Assembly (NCBI GenBank): GCA_036852015.1
Contig: JAANDG010000086.1
Span: 62,001 to 126,000 of the forward strand
Origin: Pelodera strongyloides
Taxonomy: Eukaryota > Nematoda > Chromadorea > Rhabditida > Rhabditidae
DNA length: 64,000 nt
Direction: 5' to 3'
Shown here: positions 1-12,160 of the stretch, one piece after another
Layout: the number at the start of each line of letters is the position of its first letter
How positions within the stretch are numbered: position 1 is the first letter of the stretch
Program-made: the position numbers and the translations under genes
Notes under the pieces: generated by a model
The model's input: only the letters and a program-made list of their open reading frames with translations
The model's database searches: none
Told to the model about the DNA's origin: nothing

Positions 1-367
1 CCTTTATTGGAAGCTAGTTGATCGGAAGCCAAAATCTAAACTCAAAAACTAGTACCGTACACAGCTCTCGCGGGCTAATGGCAATTAGCCAAGAGCGAAT
101 TAAATGATACCCACACCGTGGAAAAAAATGACCGCCTAGTGTAGTTTGTAGCTTGGCTAATTGCCATTGGCCCGCACGATCTTTGTACGGTATTAGTTTT
201 TGCGTTTAGATTTTGGCTTCCGATCACCTAGCTTCCAATAACGGAAGCTTCTTCTGCGAGGCGTATTGTTTCGTGATTGATTTAATTTTCATTGTGAATG
301 ATATTTGTGCTATTATCAATAAAAACAATAAAAAGTGAGGTGATTTGAGATGAACCTATCCCTTTAA
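1..367. mobile_element. Truncated TTAA-type inverted-repeat element (family F2)
   Basis: The stretch is one end of a palindromic non-autonomous element cut by the left window edge. It ends in GAGATGAACCTATCCCTTTAA, the same terminus as the complete copy at 15984-16501, and shares its internal blocks (GGAAGCTAGTTGATCGGAAG and the inverted GCTAATGGCAATTAGCC). The final TTAA is the presumed target duplication. It has no coding capacity. Confidence 0.75.
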
Positions 368-654
368 ACATGGTTTGCGAGCCGAACAAGTAACAAGTGC
401 AACCAAGGCCCATATTTTGAATATCAGAATCCTAAAAGAACAAAGGGTTCAATTAAAACATTCAATTAAAACACACACTGATGTAGATGCGCTGTTAGCT
501 GATAAATTACAAAATTCTAGGTGAGCAAAAATCGAAAATGAGCATTTTATTGACAGGTTTGCGTATTTTTGTTTACGAAAAAAGTGCAAAAGTGCATGTG
601 AACGTTGTTTGGAAAGCACTACTTCAAATCAAATGGACCTCTGAGCTCAGGAAG

Positions 655-697
655 AAAGTGAGAGAGAAAGAGAGAAAAAGAGAGAAAGAGAGAGAGA

Positions 698-747
<50 letters not shown>

Positions 748-925
748 AGAGAGAGACAGTCAGAAAGAGATAGGGAGAGCGAGAGTCAGAGAGAGGCGAG
801 AGAGGGGGAGCGAGAGAGAGAGAGAGCAGAGTCCGTGACTCGAGAGATAGTGTGAGAGTGAAGAGAGGGAGAGTGAGAGAGAGGAGAGAGGGAGAGGGAG
901 TGGGGAGACAGAGAGGGAGTTCATA
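655..925. repeat. GA-rich microsatellite
   Basis: This is about 270 bases of nearly pure GA/GAGAGG purine repeat on the plus strand. Open frames across it on both strands are low-complexity artefacts and are not annotated. The rest of 368-1516 holds no recognisable gene. Confidence 0.9.
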
Positions 926-1516
926 GTTAGCGAGCTTGCGGCACAGCTACTGAAGCTCCGCTTCGGGCTTGCCATTTCACACTCGCGCATCAATCGCGCC
1001 CCGCCGCGCACCATAAAGCTCACAACCCCGCAGTATGCCACATGTTCGCGGAGATCCCCGACTCACATTAATCGTAAAAGTCCCCATTCATTCTCGTGGA
1101 GCAAGATTATGAGATGATCTACGAAATCAAATTGGTTTATTACCTATGCATGAGTGAGTCATCGTACTTTAGCACATAACAAGCTAAACCCGGTAAACAA
1201 CTGGATTCTTGACCACATTAATTTTTCCATGAAAGTTAATATTTATTGATAATATACAAAAATGGTTGGCTCAAAACTTAATGCAGTTGTTAATTCAATG
1301 GGGTTATTTGATCTCGGTCTGCTTTGAGTTACTTGAAGGATAGAAATAGACGCAAAGAATTACTTCTACATAATTGAGATTTCAGGAAATTTTTAGAAAA
1401 TAAAGCTATATACGCAATAAGCTAGTGAGTGCTAGTATGTACAAACAGACGATGGGATACGTTAAATAGCTGCACGGGGGGAAACCTAAATAACGAACTA
1501 TGAGAATAAATCAGCG

Positions 1517-1881
1517 TTAAAGGGAATATGTATGCCCTTTTTGAAGTTAAGCTGTATTAATAGAATGTGTGTTCCTCATTAAGGAAACAACAACAAAAAT
1601 TGTTAAAAGTTTCCCATTTAAAAGAAAATGATTTTCAAAGTTCATCTTTTCCATAGTAAACGCGTTGCTTGACCCCCTGGCTTACACGGCAGTGCTGATG
1701 GAGCAAAAAATTTAGCATGTGTGCATACATCGGCATATAGCTTGCAACAGCGACATATTTGCATGCAAATGAGAATATTCGAATTTACATATTCAGTCGC
1801 CTACTTAAATTCATGTCTGGTGTGGAAACTCTAGTTTCGCAGTTGTTTTGCTCATTTTGAGTGCCTACATATTCCCTTTAA
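1517..1881. mobile_element. TTAA-type inverted-repeat element (family F1, copy 1)
   Basis: The element is bounded by TTAAAGGGAATATGTA and its reverse complement TACATATTCCCTTTAA, with TTAA at both outer edges. Near-identical copies lie at 30934-31300 and 42545-42911 and a diverged one at 31582-31924. It contains no long reading frame, so it is a MITE-like non-autonomous element. Confidence 0.85.
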
Positions 1882-2214
1882 CAGTCGGTGAAACATATTT
1901 TGGACGACTGCATTCCCATGTAATGTATTGTATACAAAGTGGGAACTATTCTAAAGTCATGCACATAATACATAGGAACGCAGTTGTACAACATACGTTT
2001 CACGAACCACCTGTTATACCGCATTAAATAATACTGAAAATTATCCAACCTTCGTGTGATAAAACGAGGTGGCGAGTAAACTCGAATATCAAGCAACATT
2101 ATGAATGGGAAGTACCAATTTGCTAACATACATAGTATGTAATTGCACGAAGCCACTATACAAAATTCATAAATTATAAATTTAGTGAACATAAATTGAA
2201 TAGTTCCAGATTGC

Positions 2215-3938
2215 TTAGTGTGACTCGATATCGCGAGAAGCTTCATGCAATTTTTGCTCAATGTATCCACGGGCGTCGCGAGCCTGAAACTCATTAGTTT
2301 GATCTTTTCTTCATGGATTAGATATTGGCGTCTGAAAAATGTTTCTTACTATATATTAGTCATTGAAATGTACGTAAATAGGAAAAATCTTATTACATGA
2401 ATTTTGGTATATACGCTTCATACGTTCATATTAGTATGCCCTCTTTCGTGAGTACTTCGAAGAATCGCCTAGATTGGGGTGGAAAGCCGCCTCAGGCGGC
2501 GATAGCCGTCTGTTAGTTTATAAAACTAAGTTATTACCTGTTGATCTCCGCATGTTTTGCTTTTCTCAATCGCTTGATTCATGTCCGCCTTAAACACAAG
2601 GAATTAGCAAACTTTGTTTATGTTCCCTGTGTCAAAGCTAGAAAGCAAGCATCTAACTAACACTTGAATAAGACTGGTAGGCTGCTAGAAGCGTTAGCTT
2701 TTTCGGTTGAAATAAATCCAATGCGGCGAGGGAATAAGGTAAAATAAGGGTTAGAAAGCAGCAGAACAAGCAGTCACCCAAGTTTTCATACGGTAGCACA
2801 AAAGTAAGTCCAACCTTAGCTTCGTTCCACTGTTTTCTTCTCTCGCCGCTGATGATTATGTCGTGAATCTAAACTAATTATGTATTTGAATATTTATTTG
2901 AATATTTATTATACTCATTAAAAAAAGTAGATAATATAGGTACTAGGATATAATTTCCACCAACAGTATATAGATTGTAATTCCACAAGGGTTAACAAAG
3001 AAAACGATGTTGATAGCGAATCAAAGAATTTGGTATCTTTTGTATCTTTTCAGAAGATCAGATCATTTTCAGATCAAAGAATGTATCTTTTTAAGTAATG
3101 TAACAAGACGGTCAGCAACCGCTACGTGCGGGGGAGTGTGCCACATGTGCGTGGAAAAGCTTGAATTCCAGTTGCCATACATGCGGCGCTCATTTTGGAG
3201 AAGGTGCGGCAGGAGCGCCACTGGAGCGCCTTGAAAGCTGGTGGCACTCTCTTTTTGTGCGCCGCACAAAAAATAGGGCGCTTACTCCTCGTAGCTCACC
3301 TGTTGCGCATTACATTCTTGTGCCTTCTCTGCGCCCTTGGTCAGGTGTTCCTAAATAAGAGCATTTTCAACTTTTCATTACTACATGTGCCGGATAGGAA
3401 CTGCGCAGAGCAGTGTCTTAATTCGTTTTATAATACAAAAGAAATAGAGCGCTCAACTTATATCATATTCTTACACTAAATGACTAAACTTAAGCAAAAA
3501 AAAACGATATACTATAAACTATAAAGTACCTTTGCTTCATCCCACGACTTCTGACTCTTTGAACGTTCGTCGCCCGTTACGAAGTCGCTAACCTATAACA
3601 TTTATTGATTTTTTACATCCTACTCGCAAATTGAATAATCCCAGAAAAGCTCATATATTTTTGGTAAATATGATGCACTATATTACCCTGGATTTTCTAG
3701 TAATCCTTAGGTTATGTACCCTAGTAATTAGGCAATGTGCAATGGTAACGGTACTTTAGATTACTGTATACAATCGTACCGTTTCTTTAATATTAGATGC
3801 TGCTTCCTTGGTTTTTCTTCCAGCTTTCGAAGCAACTTCTTTGGTTTTGTCAACAGCGGACTCGAGGACATTTTTGTCTTCTTCTGGATGTCCTTTGCAC
3901 TCTTTCTCCTTATGCCATCTATCACACTTTCCGGACAT
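2215..3938 (-). CDS. LEA-like hydrophilic modular protein, member A (six exons, 148 aa)
   Basis: Exons (minus strand): 3938-3780, 3592-3530, 3350-3300, 2868-2815, 2588-2538, 2283-2215. All junctions are phase 0. The head exon carries KNVLESAVDKTKEVASKAG after a Cys/His-containing extension (MSGKCDRWHKEKECKGHPEE). Next come the V exon (VTGDERSKSQKSWDEAK), a first 17-residue exon (HLTKGAEKAQECNAQQ), an 18-residue exon ending in SGERRKQWNEAK, a second 17-residue exon (MNQAIEKSKTCGDQQ) and the tail (YIEQKLHEASRDIESH). The protein is rich in Lys, Glu and Ala with no signal peptide or membrane segment, so it is probably soluble and intracellular. The head resembles group 3 LEA repeats; a stress-protection role is inferred. 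One acceptor is TTTAAG rather than TTTCAG. An in-frame ATG at 3956 is an alternative start. Member C has the same architecture. No promoter module like that of other members was seen upstream. Confidence 0.82.
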
Positions 3939-4205
3939 TTTAGGACGAGTTTCCATACTTCTATTTGTTCTGATAAAGAAGAGAAAATAGAACACGAGAA
4001 AAGATACAATCACGGACTTGCTGCAACAGAGAAACTGAGACAGAGATGTCAAAGCGCAACTTTGGTCGGTGCGCGGCGCAAAAATCGGGTAGGCCCAGAT
4101 GTGGCGGCCCCCTTTTACACGATAAAATATTTCTGACTAAGTTTCCTCAGTGTTACGGGGCGCATTCTAGGGTTGTCTTCAAATTACAAAGAACTATATG
4201 GAAGC

Positions 4206-4626
4206 TTAAAGGATCGCAGTCACTTCAAATTCGCCTTTTTACTTCAATTATCCATAAACATGAAAAAGCACCGAGAAAAATACCATTCCGGTGTCAATTT
4301 ACTGAAAAATTAACCCAGGGAAAGAAATCCCCTCGGTTGCGTTCTAATTACGTACAGTATGACAACGACAACTGAGACAGTAGAGCAGACACTTTCCCTC
4401 TTCCCCGGTTTTTCTTTGTTTTGTCATCATTGGCAACCGGCCAAGTCCCACTGCAATTTAGAAAACACCCCATTTTATCTAAAATCAAAACTCAACCGAA
4501 GGGATTTCTTTCCCTGTGATAAATGTTCCGTAAATCGGTATTGGAAAGGTATTTTTCTAGGTATCTTTTTATATTTATTGATAAGTGAAGCAAAAAGGCG
4601 AAATTGAAGTGACTGCGATCCTTTAA
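4206..4626. mobile_element. TTAA-type inverted-repeat element (family F4, copy 1)
   Basis: Termini are TTAAAGGATCGCAGTCACTT and its inverse, with TTAA at both ends. A second copy is at 62137-62567. Internal sequence is partly palindromic (CAGGGAAAGAAATCCC-like arms) and noncoding. It lies 270 bases upstream of member A. Confidence 0.8.
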
Positions 4627-5025
4627 TGTAAAACAAGTGTGAAAAAAAACTTTTAAGAAAACCACGCAAGCTATCTGAACCTATTCCAGCCCTTTTATAG
4701 TGAACTCTCACACAAACAGAAAGGCGTTTTCTTTTGAAATCGAGCGAATATTTACTGGGAAACAAAGTACACGAGGACTATTTTGAAATGAAATGTGGGC
4801 TAACCAACATGAGTGGCTTAGCCTGTGTTGACCGCTCTCTTATGTGGCTTGATCCCCTAAAGGACAAAACAATACAGATGAATAATATACATATCTATGT
4901 GGCGAACTGAAATAGTAAACTATTTTTGGACTAATTCAAGCTTATTTGAAGAGAATTGGTTGTTTTGCTTGTGTGAAAGAAAGGATGGTAAGGGTTTCAG
5001 TGAAATATAATACGGGCAAAATATG

Positions 5026-5097
5026 GCTTCCGTAGCGCAGTAGGCAGCGCGTCAGTCTCATAATCTGAAGGTCGTGAGTTCGATCCTCACCGGGAGC
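5026..5097 (+). tRNA. tRNA-Met (CAT), elongator
   Basis: The 72-base sequence folds as a full cloverleaf. The acceptor arms are GCTTCCG and CGGGAGC (one G-T wobble), the anticodon loop is CTCATAA with CAT at 5059-5061, and the T arm is GTGAG-TTCGATC-CTCAC. The D-arm and anticodon region match the standard eukaryotic elongator tRNA-Met, not the initiator. No intron is present. An open frame on the opposite strand is an artefact of the tRNA. Confidence 0.96.
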
Positions 5098-6779
5098 AAA
5101 CTTTTTGCAAACATTGATAAGCATGTTTTGTATCCAACAATCTTATTCACTTTATTTTGGTATATATTTAGTCTTTCTCAGATGCCGACACTAACTTACT
5201 AAATAATCATTATTTATCATAAGGTCTTTCTTTATTTGACCTTGCATGTATTTGCATGCAAAAATTAGCATGCGAGTCAAATCAAAATTAGCATGCGAAG
5301 TGTTTATGTTAATTTCTCGAATCAAGCTCACCGCTAGCAGTTTGCGTCACACGATTCACTGCCTTTCACGTTTTTCGTTCATCTTCTCGTCAACTTCGTC
5401 TTTCTTTTTAAATTTTATTATTTATTTAAAAATACTTACTCAAACATTTACATTGCTTTTCTTCACATTCCACTGTTTATTTTTCACAGTTATTTTCGAC
5501 TTCTGTCATTTCAATGGGTTGGTTTTATTATATATTATACTTATAATTTACAGGTTTCCAAGTGGTCCATCTGCAAATCAAGAAGTACCCTCAAAGATCC
5601 GACCACACTCAAATTTCTCAGTAAGCTGCTGGTTTTCTTTCACTAGCATACCTGGCTCTTCACGTATATTGGTAGAACGAGGCTAAAGTTTTCTAGAATG
5701 TTTCGTGGAATATTTGAGGATAAGATAAGAATAGTGAGCTTACATGTCAGTTGTATCTTTACAGTCATTGTAGTAAATGAGGATGGTTCAATTAATAATA
5801 TTACATTAGATGTGTTTTAGGTGAATCTTGTCCGTTCCTCGGAAAACGTGCCCGGCTTGGAGGGCATAGATCGTTCAAGTGTCTAGAAGAAATGTTGGAA
5901 ATCTAGGTGAGGAGGCCCACATGTTCAAGGAGTTCAAGCACAAGGAAACATACTATTCAAAGCTGAGATAAGTAGTTGTCATTGTGCACGATAGGGTACG
6001 TACATCTTACAATTAGTTACAGAGTCACCGTAAACCAGTGCATATAACCACCCATACAAGTCTAGGAAGCTTCTAAAAGTTTTCTCGGTTAAATTTTGCA
6101 GACCAATTTGATAATGCGAAGGATAATGCTATATCAACACATCTTCATTATTTGGGGCATACATACCCCTGTTGAAACAGTTGAAATTTCAAGCGATGTG
6201 TCGAAAATGGGCTTGGAAAACAGATTTGCACTATTTTTGTTCATCAGGAGCAAATGACAAGCACGGGGTTACTTTAGAAGATATTTGTTTGTAGGTAGGG
6301 GGTACAATGTGAAAGTGGTAAATGACATATTTTCACAGGGTAGATAACATCGGATAACGTCAACAGCAATCGACTTCCATTTTCATGTTTCAATTGTGTA
6401 CTCAACATCATGAAATACATAGAATTACATATGTTTAAAGTATGGTTAAATGCGATAGAATCTAGCACTATCAGAGTGTGATCATCACCGTAAGAGCCAT
6501 GCTAACACCGTGTCAGTGCTCGCATGACGAAAGCGAACGTATTGTATGTATAGAACAATAGTAGTTGTAACTTGTAAGAAAATCTTCATGTATTGATGGG
6601 ATAGTCTACCTTTGCTTCACTAGTGCTACTTGTGGAAATTAACTATTTTAGCTTATGTCCAGGTCGCGATCGCGCCATACAAGTAGGGAAGAGCAAGATA
6701 CTGAACATAGGATCAAAGTTGACAATGACTGGGCTCTAACTGCAATGCTCTACAAGTTTGTTTGATTGTTCATTGATGT
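5098..6779. other. Intergenic DNA with no recognised feature
   Basis: AT-rich sequence with only short, unconvincing reading frames. A 146-codon frame at 5246-5686 is T-rich and hydrophobic, with no recognisable domain or splice context, and is not called. No RNA gene or clear terminal inverted repeat was seen. Confidence 0.5.
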
Positions 6780-7356
6780 AACAGATCGCTGGGAATCAAC
6801 TCCCGGACGCGGGAACCTTGTGCCTCCACCCCTAGTTGGAACATATTTCATTCCTCTTTCCGTCAACGTCAATGTTAGTAGACCAAGTATGTCCAGCTTC
6901 CCGTAGATGTACTTCCCAAATGCACCTTCCCCAGGGGTTGGGAGCACCTTTTTCAGCTAGGGATGTTTTATTACTCGATTCTCGGTGGCGCCAAATTCAC
7001 CACAGATATATGCCAAAGGGAGGCGCCTAGTTGGTGGGCGGCGCACGGTTCGCCCACTTTATACCAGGTACTGAGTGACGGCTGTTGCTACTCACCGGTG
7101 TGTGCATGAGTAGTGCATGCACTGGATAATTCCCAGCCGATAGGTGTCGCCGGCAATCGAGTAATGAAACATCCTTAACTGATAAAGACGCTCCCAGCCC
7201 CTGGGGAAGACGCTTTTGGGAAGCTCATCTGCTGGAAGGTGGACATCCTTGGCCTACTGACATTGATGTTGACAGAGAGAGGAATGAGGTCTGTTCCTAC
7301 TAGGAATGGGGATATAAGGTCCCCACTTCTGGGAGTTGATTCCCAGTGATCTGTTG
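6780..7356. mobile_element. Foldback element with about 200-base imperfect arms
   Basis: The left arm starts AACAGATCGCTGGGAATCAA and the right arm ends TTGATTCCCAGTGATCTGTT. The arms stay complementary inwards for roughly 200 bases (for example CCCCAGGGG and ACATTGATG-type blocks), and both run toward AATCGAGTAAT/ATTACTCGATT near the centre. Short open frames appear in both arms because they are inverse copies. No transposase is visible. Confidence 0.7.
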
Positions 7357-7626
7357 CAGCAATTAGCAATCCGATGTAAACGTCGTCTATTGTAGTTAGA
7401 GCTCTCTTGTTGTCAAATTTGGCATTTGTTTAGCGTCGCGCTTTTCCTATATATGCTGGCGTGACGCCACTACATGACATGACATACTCACATACATGAC
7501 ATAACATAAGCAGAAAATTCATCCAGTGCGACTTTCACATCTAGTAATTAGAATTAAAGGGAGGTGGCCTGTCGCCTGTGCGAGCAATATATTAGATGTT
7601 TCACATTTGCTGTTGTTAGGTTAAAG

Positions 7627-7627
<1 letters not shown>

Positions 7628-7682
<55 letters not shown>
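7628..7682. repeat. (AT)n microsatellite
   Basis: About 55 bases of uninterrupted alternating AT. The flanking 7357-8312 shows no gene. Confidence 0.97.
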
Positions 7683-7684
<2 letters not shown>

Positions 7685-8312
7685 TATTCTCCCAGTTTCT
7701 TCCCATGGGATGTTATTTTTCCATGGGACGGCTATTATTGAATAGAGCCGTTTTGTGTGGTGTAGCTGGTGTAGCGGCAGGCAGTACATGGTTCTTACCG
7801 CATTTTTATACCAACACCAACTGCACAATCACTGTTGTGACGATTCACAACCTTCTTATATAGCTTGTTATTAATTGCCTTTCTTACAGTAATCCATCTT
7901 GTTTGAATTCCCGCTAACAGTTATCAGTTGTTATAAGAGTTACCTGCACATCAGTAATTGATTATCTTGGCCTAAAATCACCCTTATCTGTGGATTGTTG
8001 TTCGACTGATTGTCGTCGTGCCGAGAGCACTGTTTGGCTGAGCCGAGTAAGCTAGCCTTAGTAATTGGAGCAGGCGAGTCTCCTATTCTATTGTTGTATT
8101 TCTGGGCGTAGGACTCCCAAGTGAACGTTTTGCTGTTGTGCCTTACTTACATAATAAATAATTTGTTATCACTGTGCCAATGTTTATATCCAGGCCTTTG
8201 TGCTACGAGACGGAACATCTACGCAAGCACTGTTCCGTCTTTTTAATCACAGTTCGCAATAAAGCCGCATGGTAAGCGTTGAAGAGTCACAATATTTCAG
8301 TCTTCGCATGCC

Positions 8313-8482
8313 GCGATATACTGGCCGGTTTTGAAACACATCGAGCACCAGCATTCTTATGCAGCTTGTGCAAATGAACATAAATTAGAATAAAAAATCG
8401 AGCTAAGTTCGAGTAAATTAGCATAAATGAGTAAGAAATCGGTTGTCCACGATGTGTTTCAAAAACCGGCCGAATTTTGCTT
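8313..8482. mobile_element. Degenerate TTAA-type element (family F3)
   Basis: Inverted arms CTGGCCGGTTTTGAAACACA and TGTGTTTCAAAAACCGGCCG surround about 120 bases. This is the F3 signature seen more intact at 42214, 48220 and 61966. The outer TTAAAGCG/CGCTTTAA ends have decayed here. Confidence 0.6.
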
Positions 8483-8759
8483 TTTTTCCGCCGGGTTCTT
8501 TCAGATACGTTTGTACGGAGACTGCTGCCCCGGTATTTGCGTGCTGTGATTCTGAAGGAATAATATGGATTTACCGAATGACGACTCCTACATAGTTTTT
8601 AATATCCACGCAATTAATCACTTTTGGGTTGTGCAGCGTCCCAAAAAATAAACGCTCCCCCGGGCAGTTTCCAACCGCAGGACGTTCTGATGTTCGGATG
8701 TCCCTTGCACGGTCAATAATCTTGCGTAGTTAAAAATGGAATGTGCCTGTTTCAGTTTC

Positions 8760-9330
8760 AGTTGTACGCGGGGCCCTCACTGAGAGCCGATGAGTTGCGC
8801 GCCGCACCATTTCGGGAAACAAAATGCGCGCCGCAAAGGAATGGGAAACAAAATGCGCGCGGAATAGAAATGGCGCGCAAAGTGTTTCCCGAAAAGGTGC
8901 CGAAACGGTGCGGAAATGGTGCGGCGCGCAACTTGCGCCCCGCACCATTTCCGCACCTTTTCGGCAACGTTTTTGAAAGCGCTCGGAGGATCTGCCGTAA
9001 GTGCAGTTGTTGTACTAATATTTTTCCGCAAGCACAAGTCTCACATGTGTTGTGTGGCCGAGTGGTCTAAGGCGCTGTTCAGAGAAAGTATCTAACAAGA
9101 GCGTAGGGTTCGAATCCAACACTCTGCTTTCTTTTTGCAGTTGCTACTTTTCCCGCACCGTTTCCGCACCTTTTCGGCAACGGTTTGGGGGTGTTTCCCG
9201 CAACAGTTTGGGGGTGTTTCCCGCACCAAAACGGCAACCAGAGTCGGTGGAAAAACTTTTGCGGCGCGCATCAAATTCTTTTGCGGGAAACACCCCCAAA
9301 CTGTTGCCGCGCGCAACTCTTGAGTTTCGT
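8760..9330. repeat. GC-rich inverted-repeat block
   Basis: A GC-rich island inside AT-rich DNA, made of nested inverted copies of GGTGCGGAAATGGTGCGG and TTTGGGGGTGTTTCCCGC units with CGCGCC junctions. Overlapping open frames on both strands come from the palindromes. The block surrounds a tRNA-like sequence at 9049-9127. Confidence 0.7.
9049..9127 (+). pseudogene. tRNA-Leu-like sequence, probably a pseudogene
   Basis: The A-box TGGCCGAGTGGTC with TAAGGCGC and a B-box-like GGGTTCGAATCC mark a class II (Leu-type) tRNA. A CAG triplet sits where the anticodon would be. The acceptor arms do not pair, the anticodon stem lacks its 3' half and the T stem has only two good pairs. It is therefore either a dead tRNA or the Pol III head of a short interspersed repeat. 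Confidence 0.5.
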
Positions 9331-9932
9331 TGCTTTATCTGGTGTTCTCTAGTGGGTGCGCGGGGAAAAGAATCAGGTTCTACAGCTCACCGCGCATGTC
9401 GCGTCTTCGCTAAGCTCTCACCGGTTATCGGTTATCGTTATCGTGAATACTCTGAGGAACCCCTTCGCGAAACACTGGCGAACATAGGGCGGTCGCCGCG
9501 CGACTTTTTAGGCCGTTCCGCTACCTAGCTTTCGCCGTAGGGTTTTGCCGCGCACCGTCTACTCAGTCGTTCATTAGACATACATAGCCTGCTAATCGTT
9601 ACGTCAACTATACACATAGTTTGGAGATGCAGATGCGAATCAGTACACCGAAAAAATCGTATTAAGTCGAATGAAATTTATTCAGCTGAATAACAAATAT
9701 ATGCGTTTATACAATGGAGATCAAGGTAACAAAATTCCAATCAATTTCATATTTACAGCACCGCAGCATAGGACACACCGGGTTTCATATCTATTGTTTG
9801 TTACATAAGTAGAATGTATTATTAGGTTACAGAAAACGTTTGAAGACCAACCGTAGCAAAACGCGGAATAAAAGGTACAAATAGTATACAGTTATGTGCT
9901 ATTTACATGAGCAGTTCGATTCAAAGTGCGAT

Positions 9933-10736
9933 TTAGTGGGTTTCAATATGCCGGGCGGCCTCGTGGGTCTTTTCGCCCATGTAGTCCCGGGCGTCCTCGG
10001 CCTGGAATATAGACGTTATAGTTTTAAATTTAAAAATTATGACTTGAACATAACTTGGTGACTGGGCCTCGTCATCAGCTACCCACATGACTGACATGAC
10101 TTGTCCCCCATCGTGATCCAAAAGAAAATAAAGAAAGAAAAAACTATAATAACCTTCTGTTCGCCACATTTCTTCGTTTTCTCGAGGCCCTCCTGCATAT
10201 TGTCCTGCAAATAAGCATTCGTATAAAAGTAGGCATTTTACATTACGTTTCCATACGTATTTTTACATTTGCACACGTACGTTTACGTAGTAGTAAAGTA
10301 TGCATAGTACTGTGATTGTACGTATGCATACAACCCATAACCCGCTCGAAAACCAAATGCTTGAAGGTTGTGGCCTAGAATTGTATACCCAAGTAAGGAA
10401 AAAAGCGAACCTTGGCCTCGTCCCAAGTCTTCTCAGCCTTGGTGCGGTCGTCCATGCCGAAGGTCTCCTTGATCTAAAGATATTCAATTTATTTATGAAA
10501 TATGAGAAAGTATTCGTTACAGTCGATTACAGTCGCTTACGGTATTATGACCGTTTAGTTTTAGGGGTTTCGCTTAAGTGAAGCATGTGCTTATTTTAGA
10601 AAGTAATAAAGGTATCCAACATCCTTTCCTAATTGTAAGAACTAGAGTTACGACTAACCTTGTCCTTAGCATCCGAGGCCATTTCCTTGGTCTTGTCGTA
10701 GGCAGATTCAAAGACGTTCTTATCTTGGTCAGACAT
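9933..10736 (-). CDS. LEA-like hydrophilic modular protein, member B (four exons, 86 aa)
   Basis: Exons: 10736-10659, 10473-10411, 10204-10154, 10001-9933, all phase 0. The head is short (NVFESAYDKTKEMASDAKDK, missing the second LEA-like half). It is followed by the V exon (FGMDDRTKAEKTWDEAK), a 17-residue exon of the KCGEQK type (MQEGLEKTKKCGEQK) and the tail (YMGEKTHEAARHIETH, stop). Each intron has GT-AG ends. The codons look GC-richer than the flanks, as in highly expressed worm genes (impression only). A GTAAACA core lies about 560 bases upstream. Role inferred as for the family: soluble stress-protective protein. Confidence 0.88.
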
Positions 10737-11256
10737 GATTGTTTTGGGTTAGTTTAGAGGATTTCTGAAAGTAGTTTTGTAACTAAACATAAGTTAACAA
10801 GTAGTTCCTAAAAAGAAAATGGCGAACGAGAAGTTTTACTCTGAAGAAACTAGAAGGAAAGCTCAAGAGTTAGGGTCAGGGAAAATAGAGGTGCGGCAGA
10901 AGTTAGAAACAAAAAGCATAACCAAAATACAAGGATATGGTCACATCCTTACTTGGGAAAGGGCTACGGTACTCTTAACTTTATAGCAGAGATATTATAT
11001 GACAAGACAGGGAAGTTCTAAAGTAGACGTTCAGTCGGCCTTCATATATAGAAGTGCACAGATATAAAAACAATCGTCTCGTGATGAAATGCGGTTAAAA
11101 GTACACAAACAACAAGTTTGGCTTGAGCAGGGACTAAACACAACTCGAATGGTTGTTATTCAGTAAGCGTACTTTGCCCGGACAAACAAGAAGGAATCAA
11201 ACATCGGAAAGGGCATCCCCAAACCTCTTCCCAAAAAGGGGCGTGGCGAATAAGAC

Positions 11257-11303
11257 CCCGCCCAGTCCCGCTCGCACTTGTTTTTGTTTTTCTATCTGTT
11301 TAC
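11257..11303 (-). promoter_or_regulatory. Forkhead-type site plus C-rich stretch upstream of member B
   Basis: TGTTTAC (reverse complement GTAAACA) at 11297-11303 lies next to CCCCGCCC near 11257, in the orientation seen upstream of other family members. No perfect CACGTG is present; a CACTTG is. It is farther from the start codon (about 560 bases) than in most members. Confidence 0.4.
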
Positions 11304-11627
11304 TGCAACCGAACGTGGATCTTTTGAAATTCCGCAGTGGACAAGTGAGGCTGAGAGAGACGGAGACGGAGGGCGAGGTTAGAAATAACGATACTGAAAG
11401 AGAATTAGACAGAGAAAGAACGAAAGAGAGAAATGTACTATATTGGAAGAAAAACAAAATTGGCGGGCAAAACAAGTTGTGGTGTTTTTACAGTTAGGGA
11501 TGAACAAATACAGTGTTATCTGCTACGATATGGCTTTCAAAAAGCACACATTAGGCGTTTGTTTAAAGGCGAATGTAAAAACAATCGACGTAGCATAAAA
11601 AGCAAAGTTTTATTGTAAAAAGTTTCA

Positions 11628-11790
11628 AGCGAAATGCTAGCCCCTTTGGAAAATTTGCATATGATAAGCAAATCCTATGTATCCTATGCCAATTTTGTAC
11701 GATTGCCGTGAACGATCGTACACAATTAGCATAGGATACATAGGATTTGTTTATCATATGCAAATTTTCCAAAGGGGCTAGCACTTCGCT
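11628..11790. repeat. Near-perfect hairpin element (about 160 bases)
   Basis: The left arm AGCGAAATGCTAGCCCCTTT and right arm AAAGGGGCTAGCACTTCGCT pair over roughly 70 bases with few mismatches. The loop is a short stretch near 11700-11712. The arms include CATAGGATAC/GTATCCTATG. It is likely a MITE; no TTAA edge is evident. Confidence 0.7.
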
Positions 11791-12160
11791 TTCACAACTT
11801 TATCGTTGCATCAAAATCAAATGGTTCAAGAGGCAATAAATTATTCTCATACCAATAACTTGAGGTCTTGAATATACTGGCGCCTTGGAATATTTGGTGG
11901 GTCTGCGGGAGCTCAATGATTTTTGAAAACTAGCCATGAAAGCAATTCGCATAATTGATTAAGAAGAACAGCTACTTGTAAGCTAATGGTAGCAAGAAAT
12001 ATACATATACTAGGAACGTGTGATAGGGTAGGAAGCACATATAAAGTTAAAAGTTAAAACATATAGTTATTCGGAATCAGCCTACCCAAAAGTTAGTTAG
12101 GTAAGTTTACTTTATACAGATACGGTATAGTAATATGCACTATGCAGCGCAAAAAAATAT

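Noticed and set aside
538..855. Glu/Arg-rich open frame
   Set aside because: It is the translation of the GA microsatellite with no splice or start context.
4942..5124. Minus-strand frame containing DLQIMRLTRCLLRYG
   Set aside because: It is the antisense of tRNA-Met, a well-known artefact.
5246..5686. 146-codon hydrophobic frame
   Set aside because: T-rich AT-biased sequence with no domain, no good splice sites and no conserved motif.
8730..9528. Arg/Ala-rich frames on both strands
   Set aside because: They come from GC-rich inverted repeats; frames mirror each other across the palindromes.
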